NCBI RefSeq assembly: GCF_900106765.1
Contig: NZ_FNNG01000004.1
Coordinates: 1 to 64,000, forward strand
Reading direction: 5' to 3'
DNA: 64,000 nucleotides
From: Tepidimicrobium xylanilyticum
Lineage (GTDB): Bacteria > Bacillota > Clostridia > Tissierellales > Tepidimicrobiaceae
In this document: positions 59,577 through 64,000 of the stretch, piece by piece
Layout: each line of letters opens with the position of its first letter
Position numbering within the stretch: the stretch's first letter is position 1
Notes under the pieces: generated by a model
Seen by the model: the letters and a program-made list of their open reading frames with translations, nothing else
The model's database searches: none
What the model was told of the DNA's origin: nothing
Program-made: the position numbers and the translations under genes

Positions 59577-60798
59577 TTTCATACTTGCTTATGGTTTTTC
59601 TCAACTGGATTTGCTTTCTAAACAACTGCCTAAATATGGCATCTCTCTTCCAATCGGGTATATTGGTATAGTTGAAATCAAAGTATTTATAAGGACCGAA
59701 ATTATATTTTCTAACTACTGTACCCGTAATATCCAACTCCAATTCATCAAATAGCACCTTTATTATTAAAGGCTTTCCATTAGACAGATTCTTGCCATAA
59801 CTTTCTTCCAAACTAAAGGACAAGGCGTCTCCACCTATTTTATTGATTTCTATAGGTACAGCCCTTTTAGTGCCTGGCAAGTATAGTATGCCATCTCCTT
59901 TTAATCCAAAAGGATATCCCTTGCCGTCATACCATTCGTGATGGTATTTGACTATTTCGGGAACGTTTTTATATTCCTCAATATCCTCAAATAGGTATTT
60001 TAAAATTTTATAGCTAGTAATGACGTGTTCTTGAACCTTTTGGTATTCTTCCTTCTCCAGCCTCCCCTTTTTATATAATATACTATTGTCCACTATGATC
60101 TTGCCAACATCGTGTAATAATCCTGCTAAAGTCAATTCATTCAGTTCTTCTTTGGATAGCTTTAATTCCATTCCAATCTCCCTACACCAACCTGAAACAT
60201 TATAGGCATGGTTAGAAAGATAGGGAGCCTTTTTATCCATTAGACCTAATATAAATTCAGCTATATTAACTGCATCTTCAAACTGCTCCATCCTGATAAG
60301 AAGCAAGGTTAACAGCTTAGAAATATCAGACATCAGTTCTTCTACCAAATTGTCATCTATAAAGTGATTGAAGGGGAATTCTTTGAAATCAGAAGAGCCT
60401 AAGTATAAACATCCGATTAGTTCTATTGATAAATCTCTATCATTGCAGCAAAAAATGGGGATATAAACTTCGGTGTTGACACCTTCTAACAATGGAGGGA
60501 ATATATCTTGAGAATAATTTTCCACTATGCCCTTTTTGCCTATTAGTTCCCTAAAAGCAGAGTACTGTATTTTGTTTATGAATATGGCATTGGAAATTGA
60601 TTTTCTCTTATATTTCATATTAGAGCTTGCAACTGCATTCTTGTAAGCAATATTCCTTTTATCATTAAATAGGAAAGATATGCATACATCATAACCTAAG
60701 AGTTCTAATAGCTGCTTCTGTTTTTGTACTAACCTGTTTCTTGTAGACATTGATTTCACTCTAACAAATTTGCTCGTCTCCAAAGTTAGGTTTTCCAT
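59563..60798 (-). CDS. HD-GYP-like protein fused to a PilZ-like C-terminal domain
   Basis: A 411-residue cytoplasmic protein. An N-terminal sensory region (about 1-165, GAF-like) is followed by an HD domain (about 185-295) with HDVGKI, QEHVITSYKIL and HHEWYDGKGYPFGLKGD. The usual next segment of HD-GYP enzymes (AVADVFDAL) is missing; instead GDGILYLPGTKRAVPIEINK leads into a PilZ-like beta domain (about 300-390). The gene thus keeps most metal ligands but seems to lack the last aspartate. It could be a reduced c-di-GMP phosphodiesterase or a c-di-GMP binding protein. ATG 60798 is preceded by AGGTGATAAGG. Confidence 0.8.
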   Translation of the reverse strand: MENLTLETSKFVRVKSMSTRNRLVQKQKQLLELLGYDVCISFLFNDKRNIAYKNAVASSNMKYKRKSISNAIFINKIQYSAFRELIGKKGIVENYSQDIFPPLLEGVNTEVYIPIFCCNDRDLSIELIGCLYLGSSDFKEFPFNHFIDDNLVEELMSDISKLLTLLLIRMEQFEDAVNIAEFILGLMDKKAPYLSNHAYNVSGWCREIGMELKLSKEELNELTLAGLLHDVGKIIVDNSILYKKGRLEKEEYQKVQEHVITSYKILKYLFEDIEEYKNVPEIVKYHHEWYDGKGYPFGLKGDGILYLPGTKRAVPIEINKIGGDALSFSLEESYGKNLSNGKPLIIKVLFDELELDITGTVVRKYNFGPYKYFDFNYTNIPDWKRDAIFRQLFRKQIQLRKTISKYEKTAT

Positions 60799-60920
60799 TA
60801 CCTTATCACCTACTTCCCTCGTTTGGTTCTATAGTACTATTTGAGTAGGATTATTTTATCACATTATTTTCCAAATTTCAAATGAATTTTCTATATATTA
60901 CAAATTTTTAGCAAAATGTA

Positions 60921-60966
60921 AATCCCTCCTAATCTACTTTTATTTTAAAATAGACTAGGAAGGATT
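60921..60966 (-). terminator. Hairpin terminator after the PqqD-like gene
   Basis: AATCCCTCCTAATCTA and TAGACTAGGAAGGATT pair with two mismatches around an AT loop, directly after the stop. The tail is not strongly T-rich. Confidence 0.6.
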
Positions 60967-60969
60967 ATA

Positions 60970-61317
60970 TTACTTAAAGTCTATGAACTTATTGTTTTTC
61001 AATATATTCATAAATTGAATTAGCCTTTCATACAGGGGTTCTGCTTTCTCTTGAAATTCCCCTTTTACCAATTGGGATATCTGGTAGACTGACTTCTCTC
61101 CATCTATATGCTTCCATATGAAGGAACCCATTTGATCCAAATCTATTCTATATTTATCTGGTGTGAAAAAAAGTTTTCGAACTATCCTTTCAAATAAAGA
61201 ATTTCTATATATTATTATTTGAATTAACCCATCTTCCTTTTCTATCCAATGGATTTTTTCCGATTTCTTTGGTATATAATCTAGATAGTTTTCTTCTTTT
61301 TTATTCCTCTTAAACAT
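60970..61317 (-). CDS. PqqD-family protein
   Basis: A 115-residue protein of the PqqD family, small domains that bind precursor peptides or act as chaperones for them. FTPDKYRIDLDQMGSFIWKH near 55-75, IDGEKSVYQISQLV and YERLIQFMNIL are typical. No precursor peptide, radical SAM maturase or PQQ gene is adjacent. It follows the OPT transporter gene by 12 bases with its own GGGGAG site, so it is probably part of a transport unit. In other Firmicutes, PqqD-like genes next to transporters have unknown roles. Confidence 0.8.
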   Translation of the reverse strand: MFKRNKKEENYLDYIPKKSEKIHWIEKEDGLIQIIIYRNSLFERIVRKLFFTPDKYRIDLDQMGSFIWKHIDGEKSVYQISQLVKGEFQEKAEPLYERLIQFMNILKNNKFIDFK

Positions 61318-61329
61318 AGTACTCCCCTA

Positions 61330-63234
61330 TTATTTTTCTATCTTTGCATAAAAGGACTTCCTTATCAATAGGTAGGCCAAACCTGCAAAGAATACTAAGG
61401 AGCCCCATTGGCCTAAGGCATAATTTCCAAAGGCAACTTTATCTGCTAGGGTTACTCCTCCTACTGGTATTATAGCCATTACTGCCAATAGTATTCCTAC
61501 TAGCCCTTCGCCAGCTATAAGACCAGATGAGAATAAAACTCCCCCATCAATTTTCTCTTTGATATTGTCATCTTCTTTCTTTTCAAGTATTCCCCTAATA
61601 ATTCCACCTAGCATAATTGGTGTACTTAAGTGAATTGGTAGGTATAGGCCTACTGCAAAGGGAAGTATTGGAATGCCTAGTATCTCAACTACTAATCCAA
61701 TGCCTACTCCCATGAATACCAAGACCCATGGGAGGTTGCCACTCATTACTCCTTCAACCACCAACTTCATTAAGGTAGCCTGTGGTGCTGGCAATTCGTT
61801 GGATCCAAAGCCCCAAGCCCTATCCAATAACATTAATACAAGGCCAATTACTAGTGCAGAAGCTACAGCTCCTATTACTTCTCCATACTGCTGCTTCCTT
61901 GGGGTAGCCCCTACCAAGAAGCCAGTCTTTAAGTCCTGGGACATATCTCCTGCCATGGCTGCTATTATACAGATTACTGAACCTACGGATATAGCTCCTA
62001 TCATTCCCGCTTCCCCATCAAATCCAATGGATTTGAATATGATGGAGGTAATTAGTAGGGTTGCAATGGTCATACCCGACACTGGATTATTGCTGCTGCC
62101 TACCAAGCCTACAAGCCTTGCTGATACAGTAGCAAAGAAGAAGCCAAATATGGCTATAATTAAGGCTCCAGGAATACCTACAGGTATGAAGTCCGTAGCT
62201 CCTATAAATATCACTATGACTAATACACCCATTAAGGCTCCTTTGATAGACATATCTTCATCCGTCCTAAGATTTGAAGTAGAACCAGCCGTGATCTTCA
62301 AGCCCCCTAAGGCCTCCTTAAAGGTTCTGACGATTAATGGCAAGGATTTAATTAAGGATAGTATTCCTCCAAAGGCTACAGCCCCTGCACCAATATATCT
62401 AATATAGTTGCTCCATATTCCCCAGTAGTCCAATTGACTTAGGGGTACTGATGCTGGATATATTATATCCGTTATATATTGACCCAAATTGGTCATTAAT
62501 GGAATGAGTACAAACCAACCTAGCACCGCACCAGACAACATGTAGGCAGATATTTGGGGACCTACTATAAAACCTACCCCTAGTAGGGCTGGTAGAGTAT
62601 CCATTCCTATGGCTGCACCCTTATATCCTGGAATTGCCCATTCTATTTCCGATGGGAATAGTTTAATTCCATCAGTAATGAATTTAAAGGCTGAACCAAT
62701 ACCAAGTCCCTTGAATACCGTCTCGGCCTTTGTTCCTCCAGTTTCTCCTGCAATTAAAACCTCTGCACAGGCAGTTCCTTCTGGATAGGGAAGAATCCCA
62801 TGTTCATTTACTATTAAGGCCCTCCTTAGCGGAAGCATTAGTAATACTCCTAAAATACCTCCTGATAAGGATATGATCACTATCCTTAATAAGCTAGGCA
62901 CCTCCATACCAAGCTCTTGAGACCAAATATACAAGGCGGGTAAAGTAAATATGGCACCTGCTGCTAAGGATTCTCCAGCAGAACCTATGGTTTGCACCAT
63001 ATTGTTCTCTAAGATAGAATCTCGCTTCATAATTCCACGGATAATGCCCATAGAAATTACCGCCGCTGGTATGGAAGCACTGATAGTCATACCAACTCTA
63101 AGGCCAATATAAGCATTAGCTGCACCAAAAACTATAGACATAAAAATACCAATTATAATTGCTGTAGATGTAAATTCTGGCATCACCTCACCCGCTGGGA
63201 TATAAGGCTTAAAATCTTTTAATTGATTATCCAC
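61330..63234 (-). CDS. OPT-family oligopeptide transporter
   Basis: A 634-residue membrane protein with about 14-16 segments, of the bacterial OPT/YSL family. EFTSTAIIIGIFMSIVFGAA near 22, GLRVGMTISASIPAAVISMG near 45, PYPEGTACAEVL near 148 and GDMSQDLKTGFLVGATPRKQ near 430-450 are family signatures. The start is GTG 63234, with GGAGAGG at good spacing. It probably imports di- to tetrapeptides or peptide-like metal chelates, which fits a peptide-fermenting cell. Co-transcribed with the PqqD-like gene. Confidence 0.92.
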   Translation of the reverse strand: MDNQLKDFKPYIPAGEVMPEFTSTAIIIGIFMSIVFGAANAYIGLRVGMTISASIPAAVISMGIIRGIMKRDSILENNMVQTIGSAGESLAAGAIFTLPALYIWSQELGMEVPSLLRIVIISLSGGILGVLLMLPLRRALIVNEHGILPYPEGTACAEVLIAGETGGTKAETVFKGLGIGSAFKFITDGIKLFPSEIEWAIPGYKGAAIGMDTLPALLGVGFIVGPQISAYMLSGAVLGWFVLIPLMTNLGQYITDIIYPASVPLSQLDYWGIWSNYIRYIGAGAVAFGGILSLIKSLPLIVRTFKEALGGLKITAGSTSNLRTDEDMSIKGALMGVLVIVIFIGATDFIPVGIPGALIIAIFGFFFATVSARLVGLVGSSNNPVSGMTIATLLITSIIFKSIGFDGEAGMIGAISVGSVICIIAAMAGDMSQDLKTGFLVGATPRKQQYGEVIGAVASALVIGLVLMLLDRAWGFGSNELPAPQATLMKLVVEGVMSGNLPWVLVFMGVGIGLVVEILGIPILPFAVGLYLPIHLSTPIMLGGIIRGILEKKEDDNIKEKIDGGVLFSSGLIAGEGLVGILLAVMAIIPVGGVTLADKVAFGNYALGQWGSLVFFAGLAYLLIRKSFYAKIEK

Positions 63235-63381
63235 TGATATGCCTCTCCTTTCTAATTATTTTTTTATTGAATATTTTTATTATATTTTTTTTAATCAGAA
63301 ATGTCAAATAACTTCAAATATTACATTTGTTGCTTTATCTTGGTAAAACATTAAAGTCTGGTAATATATAGTTAAAATAAT

Positions 63382-63403
63382 AACAACCCAAAACTGGGTT
63401 GTT
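63382..63403 (-). terminator. Terminator of kamE
   Basis: AACAACCCA pairs perfectly with TGGGTTGTT around four bases, six bases beyond the kamE stop. The minus-strand tail ATTATTTTAAC is moderately T-rich. Confidence 0.75.
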
Positions 63404-63408
63404 TTATT

Positions 63409-64000
63409 TTAAACCATATTTCTTTTTACCATTTCAGTTACTATGAAGCTGGCCACATCTTCTGCAAAAGTGCCTGGACCAAATCCTGCATCGTATCCCA
63501 GCTCCTTTGCTAGTTCATGGGATATCCTTGGTCCACCACAAACTAGGATTACCTTATCCCTAATTCCTTCTGCCTCCAATAATTCCACCAATTGGGTTAG
63601 ATTTGGTATATGGACATCCTTTTGGGTTACTACCTGGGATACCAATATGGCATCAGCATTCAATTCTATGGCTTTGGCTACTAAATCCTCATTAGGAACT
63701 TGGCTGCCTAGGTTATAAGCTTCTACTCCTTCATATCTCTCCAATCCATAGTGGCCTGCATAGCCTTTCATGTTCATGATAGCATCTATTCCAACGGTAT
63801 GGGCATCTGTTCCAGTACAAGCTCCTACTATTACTATGTCCCTATTAATATTGTCCTTTATAAATTGTTCCACTTCTTCTTTGCTCATCACATCTACATC
63901 TACTTTTGGTACCTCTATTTTAGTAAAGTCTACTGTGTGGATTAATTTCCCATATAAAATAAAATAGGTAAATCCAACTAGATCCTTTGCATATACTACG
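63409..64000 (-). CDS. kamE: Lysine 5,6-aminomutase beta subunit, C-terminal part (cut by window edge)
   Basis: The last 197 codons of the adenosylcobalamin- and PLP-dependent aminomutase subunit; the frame stays open to the right window edge (LVGFTYFILYGKLIH upstream of MSKEEVEQF). Seen are the base-off cobalamin motif GTDAHTVGIDA (histidine ligand of cobalt), the likely PLP lysine in MNMKGYAGHYG and the C-terminal VCGGPRISHELAKELGYDAG. The family moves the terminal amino group of lysine to C5, the entry to lysine fermentation. A GTG within the frame at 63891 is not the real start, since the upstream codons match the family. The alpha subunit gene kamD should lie to the right. Confidence 0.95.
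   Translation of the reverse strand, partial: VVYAKDLVGFTYFILYGKLIHTVDFTKIEVPKVDVDVMSKEEVEQFIKDNINRDIVIVGACTGTDAHTVGIDAIMNMKGYAGHYGLERYEGVEAYNLGSQVPNEDLVAKAIELNADAILVSQVVTQKDVHIPNLTQLVELLEAEGIRDKVILVCGGPRISHELAKELGYDAGFGPGTFAEDVASFIVTEMVKRNMV

Noticed and set aside
61673-62407. 244-codon plus-strand frame opposite the OPT transporter
   Set aside because: It is a proline/threonine-rich shadow of a glycine/alanine/isoleucine-rich membrane protein and has no ribosome site.
63409-63891. GTG 63891 as the start of kamE
   Set aside because: The frame is open to the window edge and the upstream codons match the family, so the gene is cut, not short.
1-64000. CRISPR arrays, rRNA or tRNA genes, prophage
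   Set aside because: No spaced direct repeats, no tRNA cloverleaf or rRNA signature and no run of phage genes was seen; only decayed IS and recombinase fragments.

Overview
The window is about 30-35 percent GC by eye and carries selenocysteine-recoded UGA codons, a grd reductase operon, lysine 5,6-aminomutase, several peptidases and S-layer (SLH) proteins. This fits a Gram-positive, anaerobic, amino-acid-fermenting (Stickland-type) Clostridia member, most likely near Tissierellales. That placement is inferred from gene content; no rRNA or tRNA gene was seen.

Left part (1-18.6 kb, almost all on the minus strand). A glucitol-family PTS operon runs from a class I aldolase and a zinc alcohol dehydrogenase through split IIC, IIB and IIC2 genes, two IIA genes and gutM, to nagB and the start of a tungsten aldehyde:ferredoxin oxidoreductase cut by the window edge. 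A near-consensus sigma-54 promoter lies before the aldolase, and a LevR-type sigma-54 activator gene lies just upstream. Next come an Fe-alcohol dehydrogenase, isoaspartyl dipeptidase, an M19 dipeptidase, and the operon grdA - grdI(E) - grdH(B) - BCCT transporter. grdA and grdH each contain an in-frame UGA. A divergent TetR gene shares an intergenic region with two palindromes. The operon probably imports and reduces betaine or sarcosine.

Middle (18.6-30.2 kb). An M20 amidohydrolase sits behind an apparent transcription attenuator. A complete branched-chain amino acid ABC operon (livKHMGF) has a consensus promoter. An ascorbate-family PTS (regulator, IIB, IIC) is followed by a PfkB kinase.

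Surface region (30.2-50.8 kb). An S-layer-like protein, three more SLH proteins, a 2130-residue TIG-repeat protein, a PDZ/S41 protease and two proteins with copper-amine-oxidase-like N domains are clustered. The last two share a ~95-residue repeated domain that I do not recognise. Three decayed mobile-element fragments lie at 32.0-32.7 kb, and a short intergenic repeat recurs beside the large surface genes.

Right part (50.8-64 kb). This holds a QueT transporter overlapping a radical SAM gene (possible queuosine salvage), two tandem LtaS-type sulfatases (one with an extra C-terminal domain), an ECF S component, a dicarboxylate/amino acid symporter, a patch of three gene fragments joined by deletion, an HD-GYP-like/PilZ protein that lacks the end of its HD-GYP domain, a PqqD-like protein with an OPT transporter, and the 3' part of kamE at the right edge.
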